30,289 bases of DNA from Chrysochromulina tobinii (Eukaryota > Haptophyta > Prymnesiales > Chrysochromulinaceae). The notes under the pieces were generated by a model. That model did not search any database. It had not been told where the DNA came from and worked only from the letters and a program-made list of their open reading frames with translations. The translations under genes and the position numbers were made by a program. Below, one piece after another: positions 1 to 8,666 of this stretch (position 1 is its first letter; the number at the start of each line of letters is the position of its first letter). The stretch lies in NCBI GenBank assembly GCA_001275005.1, contig JWZX01003194.1, positions 1 to 30,289 on the forward strand, read 5' to 3'.

Positions 1-2460
1 GCGAGGGCGGGCGGGCGGGCGGGTGCGGTGGCTGCCTGGGAGGTGAGGGCGGCGGCGGCGAGGGCCTCGGAGACAGAGGGGACGGTGGCGGCTCCTTGCA
101 TACCCATCGCACGCTCATCCCGAGCTCACGAGCGAGCTCACTCTCTTCTGCAAAGGCTGCGAGCCCCTCTCCACCCGCCTCTTCGATCATATGCGAGGAG
201 CGCGCGTAGCCCTCTGCGTGATCGCGCCGCCGCAGCAGCGGCAGCGCAATCGTGGCGCCGTGCAGCCTGGGCTGGTGGCGAGGGTTCCTCCGCTGTGCTT
301 GGACGCTCCCGCGCTGTGCAACGAGCGACACGACACGCGTGCCCAGCTGCTTGACCTCTAGTGGCGACGAGGTTGCGTGTGTGGCGTACCGGTGCGCTGC
401 GTACGGGTCGGTGGTCATCGAGAGCACCGACACGTCCGCGCGAGCCCACAGATCGCTCGGTACGTCCGCGGACAGCACGCGCCGCTGGCGCACCGGGCTT
501 CGGTCATCGAGGTGCGGCGTGCCGGTATCCGGGTAGAAGTCACAGACATCCGCCGTCTGCAGGCTCACGCGACCTTCGGACTGCCGCCTGTTGACGTCAT
601 TGCGACGGTTGCCGAGCACATCGAGCACGAGGCGCGCCATCGGCCGGTAGTCGGGATCGCACGAAGTGTTGAAAATCGAGCGCATCGCGAAGCGGCCATC
701 GCCGACAGCCGCGCGGTCGATAGGTGCGTGCGTGGGCGTCGGCAACGGAACGCCAAGTCGACTCGCCTCGAGGGCCAGCAAAAAGGAGGCATCGACGAGG
801 CGGACGGCGATCAGCCGGTACGGCTCAAACTCCGGATTGAAGTACACCTCTGAGCCAGTCGGTGCTGACCATGGCGGTGGCGGCGGCGGCGCGCGCGGCG
901 GCGCGGGCGGAAGGCCTGGTGGCGGCGAGGGCGGTGACTTGCACACTGGGCATCCGCCACACACGGAGCTGAACGCAGCGCAGTGGCGCGCGTCGCACCA
1001 CGCGGCACAGCGTACATACCCCCCCGGCGGCGGCGCCAGTGGCGGGCGCGTGGGCGGCGCAGGCGGCGTTGAGGGCGGCCGGTGCGGTGCTGGAGCTCGG
1101 TGGATACCTAGCCCAGTAGCGTGCAGCTCGGCGACGATGCGCTGCACGCGCGCGTTCTCGTCTGAAGTGAGATGTAAGCGGGCGGCGGTTACGGCGAGCC
1201 CAGCGCTCAGCGCGCGCGCCACGGCCGCCACGGCGCTCTGATCCAGGTACGTGCGCGCCGTGAGCGCATCGGGCAGCAGCACGTCGACGAGCAGATGCGT
1301 TCCGAGCTCGAGGGATGCAAGGCTCGTCTCGGCGGGCACGCTAAGGAGGGCGGCCACGGCGCGCGCGTACGCGCCCACGAGGGCGCCCTGGCTGAGAGTC
1401 GCGCCGTACGCGTTCAGTACCGGCGCGAGTGGGCGTGCGTGCTGCGCGCTCTCGGCGAGCTTCTCCATGCATGCCTGGCGCAGCGCTGTCCGATTACGTA
1501 CCTGATGAGGGAGGCAATCATGGACCCTCAGAGGTCATCAGCAGTGTGAGGGTGGCGCTACAGGGGCTGCTGCAGAAGGCGCACCTCATCGAGCTCATAG
1601 AGCGCGACGCTGTTGAGGGTGTCGCCTATGCTCGAGGCGTAGCCAGCGATGGCAGCGGTCTCATTTGCCTCGAGCGCGTCGAGCAAGAAACCCAGCAGCT
1701 CCCCAAAGGACGCTGGCGGCGCTGAGGGCGGCACTGGGGGCAGCGGGGGCGGAGGTGGACATGGAGGCGGTGATGGGGGCGGTGGGGACGGCGGCGTAGG
1801 TGGGCTGGGTGGTGTCGAGGGCGGCTTCGGTGGCGAGGGTGGCGGAGATGGCGGCGGAGGAGAGGAGGGCGGTGCCGGTGGCCTCGACGGTACGGGCGGC
1901 GGCGGCTCGGACGGTGGCGGCTTCGACGGCGGTGCTGGTGGTACTACTGGGGGAGGCGATGGCGGCGGTAGCCGAGGCGGCGGCGAAGGCGGCGGCGAGG
2001 GTGGCGGTGGCCGAGGCGGCGGCGAGGGCGGTGGTGGCGAGGGTGGTGGCCGCTCTGGTGGCGGAGGCGAGGGCGAGGGAGGCGGAGGCGGCGCTTGGGG
2101 GCAAGGCCCCGGGAAGTCTGGCGGCCAGTCTGGTGGTGGCGAAGGTGGCGGCGAGGGCGGCGGTGGCAAGGGTGGCGGCGAGGGCGGCGGCGGCGAGGGC
2201 GGTGGTGGCGACGGCCGTGGTGAGGGCGGCGGCGAGGGTGGCGGTGACGAGGGAGGTGGTGCTGGCGGCGGGGAGGATGGCGGCCGAGAGGGCGGCGGCG
2301 GCCTCAGGGCTGGAGCAATTGAGGGCGCTGATGTCGTCGGAGCCAAAGGAACCTCGTGCGGTGGAGGTGAAGCCGGCGGGGGCGGGGTCTGCGGCGTCGT
2401 GTTCGTCGTGTCGAGCGACGTGCCTGCAACGAACAATAGCAGCAGGAGCTGAGCCCACAT
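1..2460 (-). CDS. Secreted Pro/Ser-rich (pherophorin/extensin-like) protein, partial at left edge
   Basis: The ATG is at 2460. The first residues (MWAQLLLLLFVAGTS) form a good signal peptide, so the product should enter the secretory pathway. Next come about 190 residues of PPPSPPP-type repeats, as in hydroxyproline-rich cell-surface proteins, then a helical segment near 1600-1700. The frame closes at 1558, but a GT-AG intron at 1584-1502 (phase 0) joins it to a frame open to base 1. That second exon has an Ala/Leu-rich helical region (1500-1110), a Cys-containing patch flanked by Pro runs (about 1090-880), a non-repetitive domain of about 230 residues (870-90), and a new PPSPPP run at the edge. 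I do not recognise the globular parts. The helical region before them is faintly reminiscent of ectodomains of large polycystin/REJ-type membrane proteins, which is only a guess. The gene is divergent from the oxidoreductase at 2716. Confidence 0.7.
1502..1584 (-). other. Predicted 83-nt intron in the Pro-rich gene
   Basis: On the minus strand the donor is GAG|GTGCGC and the acceptor is CCCTCATCAG|GTACG after a pyrimidine-rich stretch. Both boundaries are phase 0. Removing it bypasses the stops at 1558 and 1535-1537 and joins ...YELDE to VRNRT..., giving a frame open to the window edge. Not confirmed by transcripts. Confidence 0.6.
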
Positions 2461-2715
2461 GGCGTGCGGGGCCTGGGACAGAGCTCTGGAGCAATAGCAG
2501 AGAGAAGGTTCAGCGGAAGCGACTCAACTCATAACTGCTCACCCTCGACCGTTACGAACGCATGCGTTGCGATTGTTTGGCTACATGTATGAACGGTCAA
2601 AGTACGGGACCCCACGCCGTTGAGAGAGAAAAGAGCGGTCGTTCTGAGCACATTCATGTAATTCCTCCCTGTGCAAACAGAAGACTTGAATTCACTCCTC
2701 GCCTCCGTGAAGCCG
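2461..2715. promoter_or_regulatory. Divergent promoter region with a minimal uORF
   Basis: This 255-bp stretch separates the minus-strand Pro-rich gene from the plus-strand oxidoreductase and should carry both promoters. No clear TATA box is seen. A start-stop uORF (ATGTAA, 2656-2661) lies 55 bases before the chosen ATG of the oxidoreductase. If it is in the mRNA it could damp translation. The reading frame of the oxidoreductase has a stop at 2659-2661, so translation cannot begin further upstream without splicing. Confidence 0.4.
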
Positions 2716-4098
2716 ATGCGCGAAGTCGTCATCACGCTGCTCGGCATCGCGCTGTCGTACGCGCTGTCCGGTTGCTTGCAACGGCTGTACTCCATCTACT
2801 GCGTCGCGATTCCATCCAAAGTACCTCCGCAGCATCGCGTGCGCGTGGCTCTCATTGGGGCGGCCAAGATCGCATCGCAGGGCCTTCTCTACCCGGCTCA
2901 AAGGGTCGAGACGGTCGAGGTGGTCGCCGTTGCGGCCCGTGAGCCCGAGCGGGCGCGCAAGCTGGCTGAGCGCTGGAATATCGTCAAGTACGGCAGCTAC
3001 GAGGCCATCTTGGCCGATCCAGAGGTGGATGCCGTGTACATCGCGCTGATCAACGGTGTGCACTATCGTTGGGCTTCGGCAGCGCTGAAGGCGGGCAAGC
3101 ACGTGCTCTGCGAGAAGCCGCTGACCTCGAATGCGGCCGAGGCGCGTGAGCTCGCGCGCCTAGCAAACGAGCACTCGCTCGTCCTGATGGAGGGCTACCA
3201 CAACCTGCACCATCCAATCGCCCGCCGGATGCGGCAGCTCGTTACGAATGGCGAGCTTGGCAAGTTGACGCATCTCGAGGTGACGTCAGGGCTGCCCTCG
3301 GCCGGCGCGGTGCTTGCGGCGCTCGGCCTACAGCGTCCTGCCGGCGCGCCGCCGCCCGACAAGATGAATCCGGCGCTCGGCGGTGGTCGCTTCCTGTCGC
3401 AGGGGTGCTATGCTGTCTCTATGGTCCGGTACTTGCTTGGTGAGCCCGATGCGCCGCCGGCCGCTGCCGTGCGTTCCGCCGTGATGGTTGAGGATGCGCC
3501 TGGCTCCCGCGCCGATATCTCCACTGAGGTGCATCTCTCGTGGCGCGGCGGCGAGGCCGGGGACATCTCCCATGTTAGGGACAGCTTCTCGTCCTCAGCA
3601 AGCTCCTCCCATATTAGGGACAACTACTCCTCCCCATCGGCGGTGTCGGTGACACTGCGGCACACTTCGGTCACGCCGATGGGTTTCAACGTGCACGCGC
3701 GCTTCGACAACGGCTCCTTCTACGCCTTCAACTTCCTCTTCCCGTTCGTGTACCATTACCTGCGCGTCTGCCCAAACGGCGCACCCAGCCGCATTGAGAA
3801 GCACTATCTTGAGAAGCACGATGCTGCTACTGGTGCACCATCTGCTGCCATGGGCGCCGTGCCGGGCGCGATGGAGCCGCCAGCTTCGGCGGCTGCCGAG
3901 AGCAGCTTTGCGCTGCAGCTGCGCGCGTTCGCGAGCGCCGTCGTGATCCAGCGCCGACGGAACCTCGCAAACGGTTCTCCCAATACGGTGCAGGAGGCCG
4001 ATGGAGCTTTAGCAGCCTTCATGCCCGAAAGCGCCGTGCGCAACATGGAGCTGATCGACGCCATTTACGACGCCGCAAAACTTGGCAGACGCGGTTGA
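2716..4098 (+). CDS. Gfo/Idh/MocA-family NAD(P)-dependent oxidoreductase, membrane-anchored
   Basis: The 460-residue product starts at the first in-frame ATG. The frame also opens at a GTG at 2671, but eukaryotic start use favours 2716. Residues 4-30 are hydrophobic and look like a signal anchor. A Rossmann fold follows, with nucleotide-binding VALIGAAKIA (about 44-53), then the EKP motif (133-135) and EGYHNLHHP (about 159-167). That set is typical of the D-xylose/D-glucose dehydrogenase and dihydrodiol dehydrogenase branch, which oxidise sugars or trans-dihydrodiols with NADP. The C-terminal substrate domain contains an inserted Ser-rich segment near 3565-3634, made by a short internal duplication (HVRDSFSS / HIRDNYSS). 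The substrate cannot be told from sequence. Family call is firm. Confidence 0.88.
   Translation: MREVVITLLGIALSYALSGCLQRLYSIYCVAIPSKVPPQHRVRVALIGAAKIASQGLLYPAQRVETVEVVAVAAREPERARKLAERWNIVKYGSYEAILADPEVDAVYIALINGVHYRWASAALKAGKHVLCEKPLTSNAAEARELARLANEHSLVLMEGYHNLHHPIARRMRQLVTNGELGKLTHLEVTSGLPSAGAVLAALGLQRPAGAPPPDKMNPALGGGRFLSQGCYAVSMVRYLLGEPDAPPAAAVRSAVMVEDAPGSRADISTEVHLSWRGGEAGDISHVRDSFSSSASSSHIRDNYSSPSAVSVTLRHTSVTPMGFNVHARFDNGSFYAFNFLFPFVYHYLRVCPNGAPSRIEKHYLEKHDAATGAPSAAMGAVPGAMEPPASAAAESSFALQLRAFASAVVIQRRRNLANGSPNTVQEADGALAAFMPESAVRNMELIDAIYDAAKLGRRG
3565..3634 (+). repeat. Internal tandem duplication in the oxidoreductase
   Basis: Two imperfect copies of about 33 bases, centred on TCCCATRTTAGGGACA at about 3565-3597 and 3600-3634, encode HVRDSFSSS and HIRDNYSSP. 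The reading frame is kept. It adds a polar loop to the C-terminal domain and looks like recent slippage. Confidence 0.6.
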
Positions 4099-4143
4099 AG
4101 TTGATTTTTCTTCGTTAGCTAATTACTCAATTGAAATCACAAT

Positions 4144-4168
4144 ATAAGCAATAGATAACCTAAAGGAA
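4144..4168 (+). promoter_or_regulatory. Shared 25-nt upstream element, copy 1
   Basis: This AT-rich element (core GATAACCTAAAGGAA) matches 21 of 25 bases at 24277-24301, upstream of the EF-hand gene. It lies about 150 bases before the ATG at 4317 and the other lies about 135 bases before its ATG. A TTGAC-rich simple repeat follows at 4219-4250. It could be a promoter motif or the remnant of a small transposable element. Confidence 0.4.
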
Positions 4169-4218
4169 GCCTATCGAATTGAACTCTCGAGCCTAGCTGT
4201 GGAGGTGAGAGTCGACGG

Positions 4219-4250
4219 TTGACTTGACTTGACTTGGGCTTGACTTGGCT
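4219..4250 (+). repeat. TTGACT/TTGAC simple repeat
   Basis: Repeated TTGACTTGACTTGACTT with degenerate units follows the shared upstream element. A similar ACTTGACTTGACTTG tract sits at about 22769-22785 before the 14-3-3 gene, and GTTCA/AACTG repeats sit at 24254-24329. Confidence 0.6.
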
Positions 4251-4316
4251 CGAATTGGAACATGGTTGTGGTTACAGCCAGTTTTTTTGGAAGGCTCGCT
4301 CGCTTGAAGGTTCGCG

Positions 4317-7103
4317 ATGCCGACCACCCCGAGTAAGACAAGGGCGTCTTCGCCCAAGTCGTCGAGCAAGCGCGGCGACAGCCCATCACGCGCAGGCAGC
4401 CCGCGTGACGGCAAATCACGCGCCGGCAGCCCGCGCTCGCGGGGGCCGATCACCCCACCCAAGCCGCGCCGTGCGGCATCGGCGGGCTCTCCGGCCAAGT
4501 CTCCGGGCGGAACCTCCACCGCTCACAGGGGAGGCAATCAGGGGACCTTTGGCGCGCCGACGGCGCACTATGAGCCCCAAGGGTGCGGAACTCAGTCAGG
4601 GCAATCATCCGCGCAGGGCGCCACGGCGGCGGAGCAGGAGGCGGAGCGGCTGGATGCCGCACAATATGACCTCGAGCGCCTCGCCTTCAATGGTCAAGAC
4701 TTTCTGCGGCACAAGGGTTCGGCGGTGATCCATCTGAAGACGTGGACGCCGATCAGCAGCTGCGCGCTCCCCGACGGCCGGTTGTGCGTCTCGGACTCGA
4801 CCAACCGGCAGCTGATGCTTCTCTCCTTGGAAGGCGCCGATGGTCTGACAGCGCTCCCTGCGCCCGTGCCCGTGAGGCTTGTGCGCTCCCTCGGCGAGGG
4901 CGAGCCGCAGCTCTGCAGCCCGGCGGGCGTGTGCGTTCGCGCGGCCTCCGAGGCTGACGACGGGTGCGCGATCTTCGTGTACGTCGCTGATCGATACCCA
5001 AAGTTCCCGCGTCTCATTCGGCTTGGTATTGGCTTGGATGGCGTCGAGACGGCGCCACGGCTCCAGTGGTGGGATCGGCCGAAGAAGCCGGATTCGCTGC
5101 TCAAGGACCCGACCGAGCTGTGCCTCTCGCTGGACGGCCACACGCTCTTCGTGACGGACCAGTTGAACCACAGCGTGCTCGTGCTCGACGCGGACACGCT
5201 CAAGTACCGCTTCTCGATCGGGGGCATTGGTACCGAGCCCACGGGCGAGGTTTCGTCAAGCGCATGGGTTTCGTCACCGCCCCGCGAGGACGCCGCTTGT
5301 AGCACCGCGCGCGCATCGACAGGGCTTCTGGATGGGCCCTATGGCATCGCCGCGTATGGAAAGCAGCTCTTCGTCGCCGAGCAGACCGCGCACCGCATCG
5401 CCGTCTTCGGCGCCAAGCCCGACGGCACCTACGAGCTCGCTAAGCGGATAGGGGGCAGCGGGACGACCGCGGGGCGCTTCCGGCGGCCACGGGGTCTGGC
5501 GATCGTGGGCGCGGACGCGGACGTGCCGGCGCCTCTGCTCGTCGTCGCCGAGGCGAAGCGTGTGCATGTGCTCACTCTGCACGGCGAGCCCTTGCAGTTG
5601 CTCGCGCCGCCGAGCCACGCGGGGACGAACCTGTGGGGACTTTCAGTGTCGGCCTGGGAGCTGCTGCTGTGCGATGCTGGCCGGGTGCACCTGATCGACG
5701 TGTGCGGCAAGGAGGAGGGGCGCGCGGCTTTTGAGGCCGAGCGTGCGGAGGAGCGTGAGGAGGCCGCGCGCTCAGCCGCTCTGGAGGCGTCCCGCCTCGT
5801 GGCTGAGCTCGCGGCCGAGATTGAGGAGAAGCGTCGGCGCGCCGAGATGGAGGCGGAGGCGATCGAGGAGGAGCGGCGCGAGCGCGCGGAGATGGCACGG
5901 CGTGAGGCCGAGGAGAAGGCAGCCAAGATTGCGGACAAGAAGGCGCAGCGTGCGGCCGCCGCGCGCGATGCCCGAATCAAGGAGGAGGAGGAACGCGAGC
6001 GCGAGATGTTCCGCAACGCCCAGGCTGACAAGGCGAGGGAGGAGCGCGAGGCGGCGCTCCTGCAGCGCGAGATGATGGCGATGAAGGAGGAGAAGATGCG
6101 CAAGGAGCAAGTCAAGATCATCGCCGAGGAGCAGGCGAGCCGAGAGCGCAAGGCTCTGCAGACGCGAGTCGCCTTTGGACGGGCGCAGGTGGCCGAGGAC
6201 GCCGCCTGGCGACGGGTGGAGATGTGCACCAGCGAGGCCGAGCTGGGCGCGCTCAAGGACGCGGCGCGGGACGCGACGCGTGTGCGTGAGATCATGGAGC
6301 GTGCGGCGAAGAAGGCCAATGAGAAGGCCGAGGCGGCAGTGAAGGCGCGCGCCGCCGAGTACCTCGGGCAGAAGCAGCGGCGTACCGAGGCCGCGGAGCG
6401 TAAGCGTCAGGTGGTGGAAGCTGCCAAGCGGAGAAGCGAGATGAATGATGAGGAGGAGGAGGTGGATGCCTCGTGGGCAGGATGGGAGGAGGAGCACGAG
6501 CACAACGAGGCCGGAGCTTCGGATGGCGCGGCTGGCAAAGCGCGCGCGCGCTCAGCCAAGTCCGATCTCAAGGCACCGAGCTCAGGCAAGGCGGGCTCGT
6601 CCAGGGCGAGCACGTCTAGAGGCAGCACGTCCTCCGACTCTTCATCGACAGTCTCCTCGGCCGGCCGCGCGGGAGAGCCCGAGGGTGAGGAGGCGCAGCC
6701 GGACGAGGAGGGCGAGAAGGAGGAAGAGGAGTGGCAAGGCGCGGCGTTCCAGTCGCAGTGGCAGTGGCCGTGGAAGGCCGGCAGCAGCTCTGCAGAAGCT
6801 CAGGCGGCTGCCGAGGCGGTGGCGGCGGCGGCGACGCTCGACGAGAACCGATCGGCCAAGGCGGTCGAGCGTGACGAGGCCATCAACCGCATCCTGCAGC
6901 GTGGCAGCACAACTGTTCGCAAGGCGCTCGGTGTCGATGAGCGCACCTCAGACGACGAGGTGCGCAAGCGCGTCAAGAAGTTGCTCATACTTATGCACCC
7001 CGACTTTACGATCAATCTGCCGCTCAAGGGCACGAAGCAGCACATACGCATCGAGGCCGCCTTCAAGAAGCTCGTCGGGCTTCGCGATATCGAACAGCGT
7101 TGA
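4317..7103 (+). CDS. Beta-propeller (NHL-like) / long coiled-coil / J-like domain protein
   Basis: The 928-residue product begins with a basic Ser/Pro/Arg-rich disordered region (1-90, with repeated RAGSPR motifs). Residues about 145-470 hold propeller repeats of the NHL/SMP-30 type (for example ALPDGRLCVSDSTNRQL, LSLDGHTLFVTDQLNHSV, GIAAYGKQLFVAEQTAHRI). Residues about 475-720 are an almost unbroken charged helix (Glu/Arg/Ala), predicted coiled coil. An acidic, Ser-rich linker follows. The last ~60 residues (KALGVDERTSDDEVRKRVKK...LMHPDF) resemble a J domain with HPDF. The HPD triad would allow Hsp70 stimulation if the fold is real. No intron is needed. Function unknown, perhaps a scaffold. 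The propeller resembles the one encoded at 19254-21110. Confidence 0.75.
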   Translation: MPTTPSKTRASSPKSSSKRGDSPSRAGSPRDGKSRAGSPRSRGPITPPKPRRAASAGSPAKSPGGTSTAHRGGNQGTFGAPTAHYEPQGCGTQSGQSSAQGATAAEQEAERLDAAQYDLERLAFNGQDFLRHKGSAVIHLKTWTPISSCALPDGRLCVSDSTNRQLMLLSLEGADGLTALPAPVPVRLVRSLGEGEPQLCSPAGVCVRAASEADDGCAIFVYVADRYPKFPRLIRLGIGLDGVETAPRLQWWDRPKKPDSLLKDPTELCLSLDGHTLFVTDQLNHSVLVLDADTLKYRFSIGGIGTEPTGEVSSSAWVSSPPREDAACSTARASTGLLDGPYGIAAYGKQLFVAEQTAHRIAVFGAKPDGTYELAKRIGGSGTTAGRFRRPRGLAIVGADADVPAPLLVVAEAKRVHVLTLHGEPLQLLAPPSHAGTNLWGLSVSAWELLLCDAGRVHLIDVCGKEEGRAAFEAERAEEREEAARSAALEASRLVAELAAEIEEKRRRAEMEAEAIEEERRERAEMARREAEEKAAKIADKKAQRAAAARDARIKEEEEREREMFRNAQADKAREEREAALLQREMMAMKEEKMRKEQVKIIAEEQASRERKALQTRVAFGRAQVAEDAAWRRVEMCTSEAELGALKDAARDATRVREIMERAAKKANEKAEAAVKARAAEYLGQKQRRTEAAERKRQVVEAAKRRSEMNDEEEEVDASWAGWEEEHEHNEAGASDGAAGKARARSAKSDLKAPSSGKAGSSRASTSRGSTSSDSSSTVSSAGRAGEPEGEEAQPDEEGEKEEEEWQGAAFQSQWQWPWKAGSSSAEAQAAAEAVAAAATLDENRSAKAVERDEAINRILQRGSTTVRKALGVDERTSDDEVRKRVKKLLILMHPDFTINLPLKGTKQHIRIEAAFKKLVGLRDIEQR

Positions 7104-7170
7104 CTGCGCACAAGGACCAGTCTCGTCTGAGAGTGAGTGAGTGACACTGAGAGTGTGAATGATCTCAGAT

Positions 7171-7192
7171 AAGATCTCAGACCTGAGATCTT
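7171..7192. repeat. 22-nt near-perfect palindrome (10-bp arms)
   Basis: AAGATCTCAG and CTGAGATCTT flank AC, about 70 bases after the stop at 7103. In RNA it would form a short hairpin in the 3' UTR. It could mark RNA 3' processing or be chance in a GAGA-rich tract. Confidence 0.5.
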
Positions 7193-7263
7193 TATAGTTG
7201 AGTTGAGTATTCCCTTTGTGTAGGATATTCCCCCCGGATGATGGTCCACGCTGTGGGGGCTCA

Positions 7264-7374
7264 GTGCGCTGAACCGGATAATCGATAAATAAAACGTGAG
7301 CCGTGAGGGCTGAGGCGTCACAAGTGAGGCAGCGGACGGAGGCTCGAGGGACAGCCAAATTTCTTCAATTCACA
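7264..7374 (+). repeat. Repeat A, copy 1
   Basis: The last 34 bases (7341-7374, from GGCTCGAGGGACAGCC) match 8633-8666 with one difference. Upstream blocks GTGCGCTGAA and ACGTGAGC are also shared with 8597-8628 but with insertions or deletions. The two copies bracket the SnoaL-like gene in direct orientation. Confidence 0.7.
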
Positions 7375-7577
7375 AAGGTGACGCCCCTCCTCAACACCTA
7401 ATCCTGCGTGCCCTCCCATTTTCCGAGCAGGCGACCGTAACACATTGGCTGTGTGAAACAAGAGCCAATCCATTCACAGCTTGTCCGCGGCGCGATCTCT
7501 CATCTCACGTTCTGCGATCAACTCCCTTCATGCCACAACAGACCATCCAGTAGGCTACAGGCGATTCCTTCCTGTAT

Positions 7578-7994
7578 ATGTCACTGGCGCAATTCCTTCT
7601 AATCTGCTGCGCCGCGACGACGCCTCTGCCGGCGGCCGCTACGAACGCGGCTGGCCGCAATCGCCTTGAGCATCTCGCACAGCGCTACTTCAATGCTTGG
7701 AACGCAAAGGACAGCAGTAAGCTCGAGCTTCTTCTGTCGAGTGATGCGCAGCTTCGCGACTGGGAGATCCACAAGACAGGGTCAGCTTCCGTGGTACAGG
7801 CCAACATGGACATCTGGAAGCGCGTGCCAGGCATTTCCATCGAGGTGCTTACGATTCACGTGAGCAACGACACGCGGACGGTATGCGCCGAGATAGTCGT
7901 CAAGCTCACGGCGAGCGAGTCGCTCAAAGTTGTCGATGTCATATCGTTCGATAGTCAGAACATGATTGCCTCGATTCGGGCGTACAAGGGATGA
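7578..7994 (+). CDS. Small secreted SnoaL/NTF2-fold protein
   Basis: The 138-residue product starts with a signal peptide (MSLAQFLLICCAATTPLPAA). The rest is one SnoaL-like (NTF2-superfamily) domain: a first helix with the motif RYFNAWNAKDSSKLELLLSS (residues about 36-55), then alternating strands ending in VVDVISFDSQNMIASIRAYKG. Members of this fold include polyketide cyclases, ketosteroid isomerases and binding proteins, and the fold does not fix the function. Length is usual for a single domain. It sits alone between two direct copies of repeat A. A plastid or ER-lumen location is possible because haptophyte plastid proteins also begin with signal peptides. Confidence 0.72.
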   Translation: MSLAQFLLICCAATTPLPAAATNAAGRNRLEHLAQRYFNAWNAKDSSKLELLLSSDAQLRDWEIHKTGSASVVQANMDIWKRVPGISIEVLTIHVSNDTRTVCAEIVVKLTASESLKVVDVISFDSQNMIASIRAYKG

Positions 7995-8173
7995 GCCAAG
8001 CGGAGATTGCAAGTTGTGAGTCTAGAGTCCGCGGAGCGCGAACATCGGCCTGCGGGCCTCTGCGGCTTTTCAGCCTTTACGTCGCCTACCGGTGCAGCGC
8101 TCCCCAGGTGTCTTTTTACCGTGCAGCGCAAGCCGTGAGAGGCCATGTACAAACACTCACAATCAAATTGCGC

Positions 8174-8342
8174 GCGGCAGAGGGTGTCGGGTGATAGGAT
8201 TCCTAACGGCTGTCTTTTTTCGGCCGAATACGAAGAAATAAATGAAGTTACTCCTCTCCATGAGTCGGAATGACATCGAGTTGGTTTCGGGCGAGGCCGC
8301 GAGGCCGAGGGGAATTGCGAATTCACAGGAACAAGCGCCTGC
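8174..8342 (+). repeat. Repeat B, copy 1 (intact)
   Basis: About 150 bases are homologous to 11655-11792, with the best-kept block CGAGTTGGTTTCGGGCGAGG through GGGGAATTGCGAA (about 8276-8321). The 21-base tail TTCACAGGAACAAGCGCCTGC (8322-8342 for the tail) joins directly here but is about 434 bases away in copy 2. Probably a dispersed non-autonomous element. Confidence 0.75.
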
Positions 8343-8596
8343 GCTGCTGACACAGCCTGTATAAAGCTTGAGCGATGCGATCGATGATGGACGATGGTCG
8401 ACACTGTGGACTGTAAATCTGTAATACAGCTGTGCATAGCTGTGGTCGACATGTGCCGTTCCATGTTCCCATGTCGCATGCCGCCATACTCTCACGCCGA
8501 CATCCCCTTCAAATTCCCCCACCGCAATTCAGGGGGTCCTGCCAATGTCTAGGTTGCTTGGTAAGTTACAAATCTCTCTACTTGTAGCTGTGGTCG

Positions 8597-8666
8597 GTGC
8601 GCTGAAATAAATAACGTCAAACGTGAGCGCACGGCTCGAGGGTCAGCCAAATTTCTTCAATTCACA
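8597..8666 (+). repeat. Repeat A, copy 2
   Basis: Shares 33 of 34 bases (8633-8666) with 7341-7374 plus shorter upstream blocks, in direct orientation about 1.3 kb downstream. Confidence 0.7.

Larger units (their letters stand above)
7104..7577. other. Intergenic spacer with palindrome and repeat A, copy 1
   Basis: No gene seen. It contains the 22-nt palindrome at 7171-7192 just after the stop of the propeller gene and the first copy of repeat A (about 7264-7374). Confidence 0.6.

Noticed and set aside
1649-2452. Long Gly-rich and Ala-rich open frames on both strands opposite the Pro-rich gene.
   Set aside because: They are other-frame readings of the PPSPPP-coding repeats. Only the minus frame from 2460 has a signal peptide and a splice-compatible continuation.
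5429-6319. A Ser/Arg/Ala-rich minus-strand frame of 296 codons.
   Set aside because: It is the reverse of the Glu/Arg-rich coiled coil of the gene at 4317.
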